A DNA stretch of 64,000 nt. It comes from Bradyrhizobium sp. CCGB12 (GTDB taxonomy: Bacteria > Pseudomonadota > Alphaproteobacteria > Rhizobiales > Xanthobacteraceae). Where the stretch lies: the NCBI RefSeq assembly GCF_024199845.1, contig NZ_JANADO010000001.1, positions 3,844,001-3,908,000 on the forward strand, read 5' to 3'. A program made the position numbers and the translations under genes. The notes beneath the pieces are model-generated. The model saw only the letters and a list, made by a program, of their open reading frames with translations, was not told the DNA's origin and did not search any database. Positions 1-9,060 of this stretch are shown in pieces (within the stretch, counting starts at the first letter, position 1; the number at the start of each line of letters is the position of its first letter).

Positions 1-1
1 C

Positions 2-571
2 AAAGCAACGCTCCGTGTCGACGAAGCCAAGATGCTGCTCAACGCCGACGAATCCAGGCATCTTGCGCGGTTTCGCCACGCGGAAGATCGAATGAGCTAT
101 CTTGCCGCACACGCTGGCGCGCGCCTCCTGTTGGCAGCCGTGACGGGGCAGGCAGCCGACCGGATGCGAATTGAGACATCTCCGCTGGGTAAACCGCGAC
201 TCGTTGATGCCCCTGCAGGCCTCGACTTCAGCTTGAGCCACGCCAGAGGCGCAGTCACCGTTGCAGCGGCATACATGCCCATCGGGGTGGATATCGAGCC
301 GCTCAGGCAAATAACCGATCTGGACGCCATGGTCGAAATCGCCTTGTCGCCGGAGGAACGCAAGACCCTCGCGAGAACGCCCGAAGCGCTGCGATCCCGT
401 CACTTTCTCCGCTACTGGACGTTGAAGGAGGCAATCCTCAAGGCCGCAGGCGTCGGTCTTGCGGTTTCACCGCATACATTGATCGTCGATGCGGGATCGT
501 CTCCGGCCGTGCTGGCCGTGCCGGATGCACTTGGTACGGCCGCGCAATGGCGCGTCATCACCGCGAGCTAG
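2..571 (+). CDS. Sfp-type 4'-phosphopantetheinyl transferase (5' truncated by window)
   Basis: Transfers phosphopantetheine from CoA to the conserved serine of carrier domains, so it would activate the T domains of the NRPSs in this locus. The frame is open to the left edge. The first in-frame ATG (32) lies inside conserved N-terminal sequence (LLNADESRHLARF), so the true start is outside the window. Visible family motifs are SPLGKPRL, FSLSHARG, GVDIEPL (metal-binding Asp and Glu) and YWTLKEAILKAAGVGL (WxxKEAxxK). It ends tail-to-tail with the ornithine monooxygenase gene; the two stop codons overlap by a few bases. A dedicated PPTase next to an NRPS siderophore locus is common. The Sfp/EntD family is clear; a role on these NRPSs is inferred from position. 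Confidence 0.9.
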   Translation, partial: KATLRVDEAKMLLNADESRHLARFRHAEDRMSYLAAHAGARLLLAAVTGQAADRMRIETSPLGKPRLVDAPAGLDFSLSHARGAVTVAAAYMPIGVDIEPLRQITDLDAMVEIALSPEERKTLARTPEALRSRHFLRYWTLKEAILKAAGVGLAVSPHTLIVDAGSSPAVLAVPDALGTAAQWRVITAS

Positions 572-1866
572 GCGATGAGTTCCCGGCGTGAAATTGTCGA
601 GAGCAGTGACTCCGCAATCTCCTGGGAACGCACGGCAAGAACCGAGAGCAGCGTATCGCTCAGGCCGTGAGAGGATTCCGAGTAGCCCTGGAGGTGGATC
701 TGCGGCCGGAATGCCGGGCTGGTGACGAGCCTGTAATTACGATCCAGCGCCGCATCGCGAATGTAGCGGCGGACCGGCTCGAGGAACCCGTGCGGCGTTT
801 CCCTGTCATATCCCGTCGCCAGGATCACGACGTCATAGGTCGAACGAAGGCTTTCGCCACGGAATTTGTCGACCAGGGCGATTTCGATGCCGTTCGGTCC
901 CGCATTCACGTTCGTAATCTCGCTGCGGGGACGCAATCCGATCCGTTCATCGCCACCGACGCGCTGCTGATAGAGCAGCCGGTACAGCTGATCCAGCAGA
1001 TCGGAATCGACCACGGCATAGTTCGTATTCCGGAAGTTGCGGACGATTGCGTCCCGCCGCTCGGCAGGCTGCGCGTAGACAAAATCGGTATAGTCAGGGT
1101 TGAAGATCTCGTTGACGAAGGGGCTGCCGTCGGACGGCTTCAGGGCATGGGCGCGAAAGATCAGGTCGATGCGCGCCTCGGGACGTCTGCCATGGAGGTC
1201 GACCGTCACCTCGGTTGCGCTCTGTCCGCCGCCGACGACGGCCACACGCACGGCCCTATCACGCGGGACGAGGCGATCGATCAGGTCGAGATAGCGGCTG
1301 GAATGCAGCAGCCTGCGGTCATCAGCAGCCTTGCCAAATACCTGCGGAATGTATGGCTGGCCTCCAACCGCGACCACGAGATTTCGTGCGAGGCGCACGG
1401 TCTCGCCGCCGATGAGCGAACGTGAATGCACCCGCAACGACGTTACCGTCTGCCCCGCCATCACCGGCTCGACGGCGATGATGGTTTCGCCGTAAGCCGC
1501 TTGCGACTTGAAATGGCCCGCCACCCACTGGAGGTAATCATTGAACTCGACCCGGCTCGGATGGAACGTCCGGCAGTTGATGAAATCCAGCAAGCGGCCA
1601 CGCTTGTGCAGATAATTCACGAAGGTGAAGGGACTGGTCGGATCGCGCAACGAGACCAGATCCTTGAGAAACGATATCTGCATGTCGCTGCCTGGAAGCA
1701 GCATGCCACCGTGCCAGGTGAAGTGTGGCTGCTTCTCCACGAACAGCGGCGCGCATTTCAGGCGCGATCGCTTCGCGCATTCGTCCAATGCGATGGCGAG
1801 CGCGAGATTGGAAGGCCCGAATCCGACGCCAATGACGTCCTGCTCGATCGCAAGTTGATGAGACAT
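568..1866 (-). CDS. L-ornithine N5-monooxygenase (PvdA/SidA/IucD family)
   Basis: A flavin N-hydroxylating monooxygenase expected to convert L-ornithine to N5-hydroxyornithine with NADPH and O2, the first step to a hydroxamate iron ligand. The 432-residue protein has the family FAD site GVGFGPSNLALA (about residues 13-24), the block FLKDLVSLRDPTSPFTF, an NADPH site GGGQSATEV (about 215), the substrate-site segment NTNYAVVDSDLL and a C-terminal ATGY motif. The NYAVVD segment favours ornithine (PvdA-like) over lysine (IucD-like), as I remember the family. The gene lies 22 bp downstream of the acetyltransferase on the same strand, so the two probably form a two-gene operon that makes N5-acyl-N5-hydroxyornithine. 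An SD-like GGAG stands 9 bases before the ATG. Confidence 0.93.
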   Translation of the reverse strand: MSHQLAIEQDVIGVGFGPSNLALAIALDECAKRSRLKCAPLFVEKQPHFTWHGGMLLPGSDMQISFLKDLVSLRDPTSPFTFVNYLHKRGRLLDFINCRTFHPSRVEFNDYLQWVAGHFKSQAAYGETIIAVEPVMAGQTVTSLRVHSRSLIGGETVRLARNLVVAVGGQPYIPQVFGKAADDRRLLHSSRYLDLIDRLVPRDRAVRVAVVGGGQSATEVTVDLHGRRPEARIDLIFRAHALKPSDGSPFVNEIFNPDYTDFVYAQPAERRDAIVRNFRNTNYAVVDSDLLDQLYRLLYQQRVGGDERIGLRPRSEITNVNAGPNGIEIALVDKFRGESLRSTYDVVILATGYDRETPHGFLEPVRRYIRDAALDRNYRLVTSPAFRPQIHLQGYSESSHGLSDTLLSVLAVRSQEIAESLLSTISRRELIA

Positions 1867-1888
1867 GAAGCCGCGCTCCGCTCGCGCT

Positions 1889-2950
1889 TTAGGACGAGAC
1901 CGCCGGACCGGCGGCTGCCGGAAGCCAGAGCCGATCGCCGAAGAAGCGTTCGCGCAACAGCATCACCAGGGTCGCCCGCTTGTGGGGAAAGTCGAAATTC
2001 TTGATCTTCGCAAACCCCGAGCGTTCGAGATTGCGAAGCTGCTGGGAATGCGCCGCCGCCGGCTCCCCGACAATCCGCTGCGTACGGCAATCGTCGAGAA
2101 ACATGTAGTGCATCAGCGAGGGCAACCACGCGCTGATGTAGTGACGGCCGCGAAAGGCATCCTCGCCCACGACCACGTGCCAGCCCCGGTCATAGTCGCC
2201 GGCATCATAAAACGGCGCGATGCGATTTTCCTTCGCCCAATAAAGCTCGAAATAGCCAAACGGCTCATCGCCGAAGCAGCCTATGAGCGGCAGCATATGA
2301 GGATCGGCCAGGATGCCGGCCAGATATCGTCGATGCTTGTCGAGATCGCCCGCTTCGTTCCAGAACGCATCGACGCGGGGGTCGTTCATCCAGCGGTGCA
2401 ACAAGTGGAGATCGTTCTCGAGGTCGGCCACGCGAAACGAGATGGCCTCCGACAGCCAGGGAATGAACCGGCCATACACTTTTCCGGTCGGTTTTACGGC
2501 GCGTCGCGGATGCCGCCGACCGTCCGTCATGACATGAAATTGAGGCAATGGCGGTCGCCCGGGATTCACCAGCCAATTATCGGGGCGCTGCATGACCAAT
2601 TCGGGAAACAGCACCAGCTGCTCCTCGGACATGATGACGAGGCCACTCTCCATCAACTCCCGCGCAAGCGATACTCCATCGGGGAAATGCAGCACGAGCC
2701 GATCAACGCCCGGCCGCCAGGCGAACAGCGCCTCGGCGGATGCCGATACGGCCCGTGCCGCAAGCTCACGGTCTTCCGACGCATTCAGGACATCGAGGTG
2801 ATCGATCCGCTCTCGAAGGCGCAGTTCCAGCGCCGTCACGTCGTTGGCAACGACGCGAAGACGATCGCCTTCCTGGAACACGGTCAGAGCGGAATATGGG
2901 CCGACCGGGAACGCACGAGGTCCGGTCCCGGAATCCGAAGCCTTGTTCAT
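1889..2950 (-). CDS. N5-hydroxyornithine acetyltransferase (IucB/AlcB/VbsA-like GNAT)
   Basis: Expected to acylate, most likely acetylate, N5-hydroxyornithine to the hydroxamic acid used by the NRPS. The C-terminal half (about residues 150-340) is the IucB/RhbD/VbsA acetyltransferase domain, with family blocks around FRVADLENDLHLLHRWMNDP, FGYFELYWAKE, GWHVVVGE, FRGRHY and RIVGEPAAAH. The N-terminal about 140 residues form the less conserved extension common in this family. It sits immediately upstream of the ornithine monooxygenase. The start ATG has a GAGGG SD-like sequence. Acetyl rather than another acyl group is inferred from similarity to IucB and VbsA (vicibactin); formylation looks unlikely because no formyltransferase is present. 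Confidence 0.88.
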   Translation of the reverse strand: MNKASDSGTGPRAFPVGPYSALTVFQEGDRLRVVANDVTALELRLRERIDHLDVLNASEDRELAARAVSASAEALFAWRPGVDRLVLHFPDGVSLARELMESGLVIMSEEQLVLFPELVMQRPDNWLVNPGRPPLPQFHVMTDGRRHPRRAVKPTGKVYGRFIPWLSEAISFRVADLENDLHLLHRWMNDPRVDAFWNEAGDLDKHRRYLAGILADPHMLPLIGCFGDEPFGYFELYWAKENRIAPFYDAGDYDRGWHVVVGEDAFRGRHYISAWLPSLMHYMFLDDCRTQRIVGEPAAAHSQQLRNLERSGFAKIKNFDFPHKRATLVMLLRERFFGDRLWLPAAAGPAVSS

Positions 2951-3130
2951 CCGGCCCTCGCATCTCGATCATCGTTGACGCGTGGTGTAAATCACTCGCG
3001 TACAGGCTGACAAGAAATGCGCGCACACGCAGATTAGATTCTCTACAAATCTGACAACCTGTCGCAAGATGGGATCGCATGTTGTCGACCGCGTGCGACA
3101 AAAAAACACCCGCGCTTCGCCACAATATGT
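2951..3130 (-). promoter_or_regulatory. Intergenic region, candidate promoter of the hydroxyornithine operon
   Basis: A 180-bp spacer between the exporter stop and the acetyltransferase start on the minus strand. It contains an inverted repeat AGATT-N7-AATCT at 3036-3052, whose core resembles the TTAGA/TTCTA elements in front of the TonB receptor and other iron genes here. Minus-strand TTGTCA and TAATCT could serve as a weak -35/-10 pair, but their spacing (15) is short. This is a candidate only; no factor can be assigned from sequence alone. Confidence 0.35.
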
Positions 3131-4918
3131 CTAAAGCGACGCGTCGGTTGGAACTGCGGAAGACCCCGCGACGTTATCTGCCTTCGCTTCGCTCGCGACG
3201 ATCTTGCCTTCGCGCAGCCGCACGAGGTGATCCGCAATCCCGAAATAGCGATCGTCGTGAGAGATCACGATGATGGTCTTTCCGAGACGCTTCAGGTCGG
3301 GCAGCAACTCCGTGTAGAAGATGTGCCGGAAGGCCGGATCCTGATCGGCGGCCCACTCGTCAAATACGAGGACGGGCCTTTCCTCGAGCCAGGCATTCAT
3401 CAGCGCCAATCGCTTGCGCTGTCCGGTCGACAGATCCGTCGTCGTAAACACGCCGTTCTCGACCGAGACCTTGTGCGCGACTTCCAACCGCTGGAGGTAG
3501 CGCTCCGCGACATCCGGAACCACGCCTTCTCCACGTATGAGATCCTCGAACAGATAGTAGTCGGAGAAGATGGTCGTGAAGAGCTGGCGGTAATCGTCCC
3601 GCGTCTCCGTCAGGACGGGCAGGCCGTCGCGAAGCACCGTGCCACCGTGCGGCGCATATAGACCCAGCAACAGCTTGATGAGTGTCGTCTTTCCGCTTCC
3701 ATTCTGCCCCACGATGAAAACGATATCGCCCTGCCGAACGAGCAGATCGACCGGCCCGAGGACGAAGGGATCGCTGCCCGGCACAGCGCGAAAGGCATAG
3801 GTGACGCCGCGAAGCTCGATGGATTCGATCGCGAGCTTGCCCGGCGCACCGGGAGCAGTGGCCAGCAGATCGTGCTCGGGGGACGAGAACTGCTCCGAGA
3901 GCTCCGCAATACGGCGCATCGCGACCTGGGCGCGGCCAAGCGCCGGCAGGATGCCGATGACCTGATCAATGGGTCCGCGCATATAGAGCAGCACCAGCAC
4001 GAAGCCACTGGACACCGCGGCAGGGCTGTCGGGCCACAGGAACGGACGCAAGGTCAGCGCCACGCCGATCACGACAAAAAACAGCATCGTCCCGAACGCC
4101 CGCGCCGTCACGAACAGATTGATCGATCTGATCTGCACCGAGCTGATCCGGTCGACGGTGCGCTGGAGTTGCTCGACATAGACGCGCCGACGGCGGACGC
4201 GATTGAGACGCAGCTCCTTGGCGCCCTCGGCGATCGCGCGATACTGCTTGTGCAGCTGATCCTCCGAATCGCGCGCGGCACTGAAGCCGCGGACGCCTCG
4301 CGTCCTTGCATATCCATGCGCCAGCGATCCGAGGACGATGACGGCTCCCGTGATCAGGAAAAGCGGCCAGGACAGCACCGCCAGGTAAACCATGCAGCCG
4401 AGCGCGATCACCAGCGACACGAAGAAGGACGAAAAGAAGAACGCGAAATCACTGATCGTATCGACATCCTGCGTGAGCACCGGGATCAGGCGATGCGTCC
4501 GGTAGATTTCGAGCTGATCGATCGGCGCGGCCAGGATCCTGGCAGCCAGCGACTTGCGGAGCTCGGCGATGATCCGCTGTCCGACATAATTGGCGCTGAT
4601 ATCGGCGCCGATGGAACCGATCAGGATCAGGAGGCACAGGCCAGCGAATGCGAGAAGTAGCGTTACGACGTCGGCCTGCGTGGCATAGAGCCCGTGATTG
4701 ACGACCGCGAGCAACGCCGCGACGCTGGCGCCGCCAACCAGACCCAGAACGATGCCGCCGAGCACGAGCGGCCAGTAAGGCTGCAGGAGATGCAGGATCT
4801 GCGCCGTCAGGCCGCTTCGTGAGTTCATTGTGAGAGCCGCGCTGGAAGGGGGACCTGAAGCGAACCTATACGGCCCGTCGCGATCAGAACAAGCCGTGCC
4901 GATGTGATGCGAATACAT
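3131..4918 (-). CDS. Cyclic-peptide/siderophore export ABC transporter (PvdE/SyrD family)
   Basis: A fused transmembrane-ATPase half-transporter of the cyclic-peptide exporter family. In pyoverdine systems PvdE moves the precursor peptide across the inner membrane. About six membrane segments occupy residues 35-330 (LVLGGIVLGLVGGASVAAL, LLLAFAGLCLLILIGSI, FFFSSFFVSLVIALG and others). The ATPase domain follows, with Walker A GQNGSGKTT, signature LSTGQRKR, Walker B VLVFDEWAADQDP and switch histidine VISHDD. Start choice is open: the ATG at 4918 has a GGAAGAG upstream, while the ATG at 4828 (residue 31, MNSRSGL) begins where family homology begins. It has its own divergent upstream region opposite the reductase gene. 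Likely cargo is the siderophore made by the neighbouring NRPSs. Confidence 0.9.
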   Translation of the reverse strand: MYSHHIGTACSDRDGPYRFASGPPSSAALTMNSRSGLTAQILHLLQPYWPLVLGGIVLGLVGGASVAALLAVVNHGLYATQADVVTLLLAFAGLCLLILIGSIGADISANYVGQRIIAELRKSLAARILAAPIDQLEIYRTHRLIPVLTQDVDTISDFAFFFSSFFVSLVIALGCMVYLAVLSWPLFLITGAVIVLGSLAHGYARTRGVRGFSAARDSEDQLHKQYRAIAEGAKELRLNRVRRRRVYVEQLQRTVDRISSVQIRSINLFVTARAFGTMLFFVVIGVALTLRPFLWPDSPAAVSSGFVLVLLYMRGPIDQVIGILPALGRAQVAMRRIAELSEQFSSPEHDLLATAPGAPGKLAIESIELRGVTYAFRAVPGSDPFVLGPVDLLVRQGDIVFIVGQNGSGKTTLIKLLLGLYAPHGGTVLRDGLPVLTETRDDYRQLFTTIFSDYYLFEDLIRGEGVVPDVAERYLQRLEVAHKVSVENGVFTTTDLSTGQRKRLALMNAWLEERPVLVFDEWAADQDPAFRHIFYTELLPDLKRLGKTIIVISHDDRYFGIADHLVRLREGKIVASEAKADNVAGSSAVPTDASL

Positions 4919-5128
4919 GATGGCGGCACCGCTCTTCCAGAGCTTATTTTTCCGCCTTTTTCGATGGATTCTAATTTGGGATCGGCTATGCCTTTAATAT
5001 GATGCGGGTAGTATCGCTTTTGCATCGCAGCCGGCGAGCGAGCAGGATTTTTATCCAGCGCCGTGCCAGGCCGCGACATCCCGACATCGAAGCGCTTGTA
5101 GGCCCGCATCGGACAGGCCCGATGGAGA
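4919..5128. promoter_or_regulatory. Divergent regulatory region, exporter / siderophore reductase
   Basis: A 210-bp spacer between two divergent iron genes. It contains ATTCTAAT at 4968-4975 within an AT-rich stretch. TTCTAA also occurs upstream of the mbtH operon (45988-45993) and twice upstream of the TonB receptor, which makes an Irr-type iron-control element a reasonable hypothesis. No clear sigma-70 boxes could be fixed by eye. Confidence 0.4.
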
Positions 5129-6196
5129 ATGACTTTGGACCCGCTAATCTCAGAAACCCGCATCGCGCTTCCCGATGCCGCCGGACTCGCTGCGCGGATG
5201 GTCGATCATCTGGCCGAACATGACATTGCCTTCGAGGACCGGGACGGCCTCATGGTGGCGAAACTGCCGTTCGGCACCAGTTCCCTCGCCGTCGAGGCCG
5301 AAGCGCTCAGGATCCGCGTCGAAGCCAACGACAAGGGCAATCTGGAAATGCTGCGCTCGGTCGTCGCCTCGCATGTGATCGAGTTCGCGGGCGACATTGC
5401 CCCGACCATCGTTTGGTCCGGTCATGAATCCAACGGCGGCATGCTGGCCAACTTCCGTGAGGTGCGGCTGAAGGCCGCGATCACCCTGACGCCGCACATG
5501 CGCCGGCTGACCTTCACCGGCGACGACATCGCCCGTTTCGTGAACGACGATGACTTGCACGTGCGGCTGTACTTCCCACCCACAGGCCTCGCCAAGCCCG
5601 AATGGCCGTGGCCCGCCGCGGATGGACGTATCCTGTGGCCAGAGCCCGACCGCAGGCCCCTCACCCGCTATTACACGATCCGCCGCATCGACCTGCAGAG
5701 CCGCGAGATCGATATCGATTTCGTGGTTCATGATCACGCCGGACCGGGTTCGGCGTTCGCCGTCGACGCGAAGACCGGCGCCATCTGCGGCATGGCCGGC
5801 CCGCTCGGCCGCGGCATCCGTCCGGCGCGCTGGTTGCTGCTGGCGGGCGACGAAACCGCCCTGCCCGCCATCGCGCGAATTCTCGAGACGCTACCGGCGA
5901 CGACGACGGGCGAGGCCTTCATCGAGGTCGCCGATCGGCGCGAGGAAGTTCCGCTGGTCGCGCCGAGCGGCGTAGAGATCCGCTGGCTGCATCGCGAGGG
6001 CCGTCCGGCCGGGACGACGCAGCTGCTGATCGATGCCGTCAAGGCGGTGCGATGGCCCGACCATCGAGAGGTCTTCGCCTGGGTCGCGTGTGAGGCACAG
6101 GCGCTGAAAGCCCTGCGCAACCATCTGCGCGACGAGAGAAAGCTCGCGCGTGACCAGCATCTGGCCGTCGCCTATTGGAGCCTGCGCCAACCATGA
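5129..6196 (+). CDS. Siderophore-interacting protein: DUF2218 + FAD/NAD(P)H ferric-siderophore reductase
   Basis: Predicted cytoplasmic flavin reductase that releases iron by reducing the imported Fe(III)-siderophore. Residues 1-90 (from MTLDPLISETRIALP) look like a DUF2218 domain. Residues about 105-235 are the FAD_binding_9 domain, with RPLTRYYTIR as FAD-binding motif and HDHAGPGSAFA. Residues about 235-352 are the SIP NAD(P)H domain, with AGDETALPAIARIL and a C-terminal VAYWSLRQ typical of ViuB-like proteins. The ATG is preceded closely by GGAG. The stop overlaps the ATPase start (ATGA at 6193-6196), so the two are translationally coupled. The DUF2218-SIP fusion is known in alphaproteobacteria and actinobacteria. 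Confidence 0.9.
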   Translation: MTLDPLISETRIALPDAAGLAARMVDHLAEHDIAFEDRDGLMVAKLPFGTSSLAVEAEALRIRVEANDKGNLEMLRSVVASHVIEFAGDIAPTIVWSGHESNGGMLANFREVRLKAAITLTPHMRRLTFTGDDIARFVNDDDLHVRLYFPPTGLAKPEWPWPAADGRILWPEPDRRPLTRYYTIRRIDLQSREIDIDFVVHDHAGPGSAFAVDAKTGAICGMAGPLGRGIRPARWLLLAGDETALPAIARILETLPATTTGEAFIEVADRREEVPLVAPSGVEIRWLHREGRPAGTTQLLIDAVKAVRWPDHREVFAWVACEAQALKALRNHLRDERKLARDQHLAVAYWSLRQP

Positions 6197-7047
6197 CGTT
6201 CCAACAGGCCCAAACGGGCGAAAGGACGCTCGCCTTATCGACCGACATCGCGCAGACCTCACCCGATGCGCCCGCATCCTTATTCGAGCTCGACCAGGTC
6301 GGTTTCGCGGTGGCCGGACGCGCACTGCTCGAACCGCTCACCTTGTCGCTTCCCGCGCGCAGCGTCGTCGGCCTGATCGGGCACAACGGCTCCGGCAAGT
6401 CGACCTTGCTGAAATTGTTGGCGCGCCAGCAGCCGAGCTCGTCAGGAACAATTCGTTTCGAAGGCCGCGCGCTGCGCGCGTGGAGCGATCGGGACTATGC
6501 CCGCAAGGTCGCCTATCTGCCACAGCAAACCCCGCCCGCCGCCGGCATGCTGGTCAAGGAGCTGGTTGCACTCGGCCGCTATCCCTGGCATGGCGCGCTC
6601 GGGCGTTTCAGCGACATCGACCGCGACAAGGTCGCAAACGCGATGGCGTTAACCCATATCGAGCCATTCGCGGACCGGCTGGTCGATACGTTGTCGGGCG
6701 GCGAGCGCCAGCGGGTCTGGATCGCCATGCTGGTTGCGCAGGATGCCGAATACCTGCTGCTCGACGAGCCGACCTCGGCGCTGGACATCGCCCATCAGAT
6801 CGAAGTGCTGTCGCTGGTCAAGCAGCTCGCCCGCGAGCGCAATCTCGGCGTGGTCGTCGTGCTCCACGACGTCAACATGGCCGCCCGCTTCTGCGACGAG
6901 ATCATCGCGCTCCATTCCGGAAAGCTGATTGCCCGCGGCGCTCCGGACAAGATCATGACGCCGGCCGAGCTCGAAACCATTTACGGCATCCCGATGGGCG
7001 TGATGCCATCGCCGGATCACGGCCATCTCATCAGCTTTGCGCGATGA
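6193..7047 (+). CDS. Ferric-siderophore ABC transporter ATP-binding protein (FhuC/FecE-like)
   Basis: Energises import of ferric hydroxamate through the FhuB-like permease encoded convergently next door. The start is the ATG at 6193, overlapping the reductase stop; an in-frame TTG at 6175 is possible but less likely. The 284-residue protein has Walker A GHNGSGKST, the FhuC-like segment LPQQTPPAAGMLVKELVALGRYPWHG, signature LSGGERQRV, Walker B LLLDEPTSALD and switch VVVLHDVNMAARFCDE. A roughly 25-residue N-terminal extension precedes the ABC domain. It is on the opposite strand from its likely permease and binding protein, 6 bp from the permease stop, so the transporter is encoded in two divergently oriented transcripts. 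Confidence 0.9.
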   Translation: MTFQQAQTGERTLALSTDIAQTSPDAPASLFELDQVGFAVAGRALLEPLTLSLPARSVVGLIGHNGSGKSTLLKLLARQQPSSSGTIRFEGRALRAWSDRDYARKVAYLPQQTPPAAGMLVKELVALGRYPWHGALGRFSDIDRDKVANAMALTHIEPFADRLVDTLSGGERQRVWIAMLVAQDAEYLLLDEPTSALDIAHQIEVLSLVKQLARERNLGVVVVLHDVNMAARFCDEIIALHSGKLIARGAPDKIMTPAELETIYGIPMGVMPSPDHGHLISFAR

Positions 7048-7053
7048 GGGCGG

Positions 7054-9060
7054 TCAGCCGCGCTGCGGCCGCAGCAGCCAGATGAGATAGGGCCCGGCAA
7101 GCATCATTGCGAAAATGCCGGCGGGCATCTGGAACGGGAAGATCACCATGCGTCCGGCCCAATCCGCCGTAACCATCAAGGTCGCCCCGATCAGCGCGGC
7201 CAGCGCCGCCTGATGCAGCGCGCGCTGCGCGCCCATCATCCGCGCCATGTGTGGCGCGATGAATCCAACCAAGCTCAGAAGACCCACCATCAGCGTCGCC
7301 GTTGCCGTCAGCAGCGCCGTCAGCAGCATGATGATGATGCGGCTCCTCGCCAGCGAGATGCCGACCGATCGCGAGGTTGCCGGTCCGAGCGGCAGAATGT
7401 CGAGCCAGCGCGACAGCATCGGCACCATGATCAGCAGAATGAGCGCCGCAGCGGCAAGGATCGCGGCCTCGGCCGGACCGATCTGGTAGAGCGACCCCGT
7501 CAGCAGCGACAGCAACGTGCCGATGCGTGGATCACCGGTCGCCAGCGCCATGGCGATGACCGCGCCGAACGCCGCGCTCATGGCGACGCCGGCCAGCAGC
7601 ACGCGTTCCGGACTGAACTCGGACCGCCTGCTGAACAGCAGCACCAGCGCCAGCACGATGAAGGCGCCGATCCCGGCCGCCGCGATCTGCGCCAGCCGTG
7701 TGTGCGCGGGAAAGAGATAGAGCAGAACGATCACGCCCATCGCGGCGCCATAGCTGATGCCCATGACCTCCGGCGCAGCCATCGGGTTTCCGGTCATTCG
7801 TTGCAGCAGCGTGCCGGCGACCGCCAGCGTCGCGCCCGCGGCCAGCGCCGACACCACGCGCGGCCAGCGCCACGGCCAGAATTCCTGCAAGCCGGACAGC
7901 CCGCTCCAATGCCAGCCGTCTGAGCCGACCCCGAGGGCGAGCGCGATCCAGACGGCGAGCAGCAGCAAGGCGAGCGCGAACAGGATCACGCGCCAGGGGT
8001 GATCGAGACGCGGCGGGGCGGATGGCGTAAGGCTTCCCATCGGCATGGCGGCCCGCAGCCGTGGCAGCAACACGAGCAACATCGGTGCGCCGATCAGGGC
8101 CGTCACCGCGCCGGCCGGCATTTCGCGATACCCCGGCGGAATCAACATCACCAGTTGATCCGTCAGCCACAGCAGCAGGGCACCGCAAAGAGGCGCCCAG
8201 ATCAACCGGTCGCGAAAGCGGCGCGCGCCTGACAGCATGACGATAGCCGGTGCGGACAGGCCGACAAATCCCATGACGCCGACCACGCTGACCACCGAAG
8301 CGCTGAGCGCGATCGCGATGACGAGCGCGCAGACCCGTGCTCTCGTCAATCCGAGACCCAGATTGCGCGCGGTCTCGTCGTCGAAGCCGAGCAAGGTCAG
8401 CGGACGAACCATCGCCGCGATCAGGACGATCGAAATCAGGAGCCGCGGCGCCAGGAACGTGACGTTGCTCCAGTCCTGCTGGTTGAGGAAACCGGCGCCC
8501 CAGATGAACAGCCCGATCAGATATTCGTGGTTGAGCAACACCAGCGCCTGGGTGGTCACAGCGCAGTAGTAGCTGACGATCAACCCCGCGAGGACCAGGA
8601 CGACGGGTGACAGCGCACGTTTCCAGGTCAGCCCGAACACGCACAGGAACGCGGCGAATCCGCCGAACAGCGCAATCGACTCCCGGCCGAAGGCCAGCAG
8701 CGACGGCGCCCACAGCGTCGTCACGGCCAGCGCCAGATAGGCGCCATTCAGGACACCGATGGTGCTCGGTTCGGCGAGCGGATTGCGCAGCACCTGCTGA
8801 CAGACGGTGCCGGCGAGACCGAGGGCTGCGCCGGCCAGCAGCGCCACCGCGACGCGCGGAAACACGGTGTAGTGCACGAGCATCTGCTGCGGATCGGTGA
8901 TCTCGGGCCGCCACAACACCGGCAACCAAGCGCCGGCGGGCAGATATCCGGACAGATTGCGCCACGTGAGCGCGGCCGCGGCCGCCACTAACAACCCGAT
9001 CAGTATCACCGGATGCATGTCGAAGCCGGACCGCGCCGGCAGCGCATCAACCTTGCTCAT
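7054..9060 (-). CDS. fhuB: Fe(3+)-hydroxamate ABC transporter permease, fused double FecCD (FhuB-like)
   Basis: Inner-membrane channel of the siderophore importer. At 668 residues it is about the size of FhuB (about 660), which carries two FecCD domains in one chain. The N half (about 15-340) includes FPRVAVALLAGAALGLAGTVCQQVLRNPLAEPS and FDDETARNLGL. The C half (about 350-668) includes LPRVVSALAAGATLAVAGTLLQRMTGNPMAAPE and VGLLSLVGFIAPHMARMM. These paired RVxxALxxGxxLxxxGxxxQ and NPxAxP motifs are the FecCD signature. The open frame extends to 9126, but the ATG at 9060 (MSKVDALPARSG) is the sensible start; it overlaps the 3' end of the binding-protein gene by 14 bp. Convergent with the ATPase gene. 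Confidence 0.9.
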   Translation of the reverse strand: MSKVDALPARSGFDMHPVILIGLLVAAAAALTWRNLSGYLPAGAWLPVLWRPEITDPQQMLVHYTVFPRVAVALLAGAALGLAGTVCQQVLRNPLAEPSTIGVLNGAYLALAVTTLWAPSLLAFGRESIALFGGFAAFLCVFGLTWKRALSPVVLVLAGLIVSYYCAVTTQALVLLNHEYLIGLFIWGAGFLNQQDWSNVTFLAPRLLISIVLIAAMVRPLTLLGFDDETARNLGLGLTRARVCALVIAIALSASVVSVVGVMGFVGLSAPAIVMLSGARRFRDRLIWAPLCGALLLWLTDQLVMLIPPGYREMPAGAVTALIGAPMLLVLLPRLRAAMPMGSLTPSAPPRLDHPWRVILFALALLLLAVWIALALGVGSDGWHWSGLSGLQEFWPWRWPRVVSALAAGATLAVAGTLLQRMTGNPMAAPEVMGISYGAAMGVIVLLYLFPAHTRLAQIAAAGIGAFIVLALVLLFSRRSEFSPERVLLAGVAMSAAFGAVIAMALATGDPRIGTLLSLLTGSLYQIGPAEAAILAAAALILLIMVPMLSRWLDILPLGPATSRSVGISLARSRIIIMLLTALLTATATLMVGLLSLVGFIAPHMARMMGAQRALHQAALAALIGATLMVTADWAGRMVIFPFQMPAGIFAMMLAGPYLIWLLRPQRG

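Noticed and set aside
3095..3125. Possible terminator after the exporter gene (T-rich run on the minus strand near 3106)
   Set aside because: The stem before the T run is only about 3 bp (GCG-AAG-CGC), too weak to call.
6150..7085. 311-codon plus-strand frame overlapping the ATPase gene
   Set aside because: Arginine-rich shadow in another frame of the clear FhuC-like gene.
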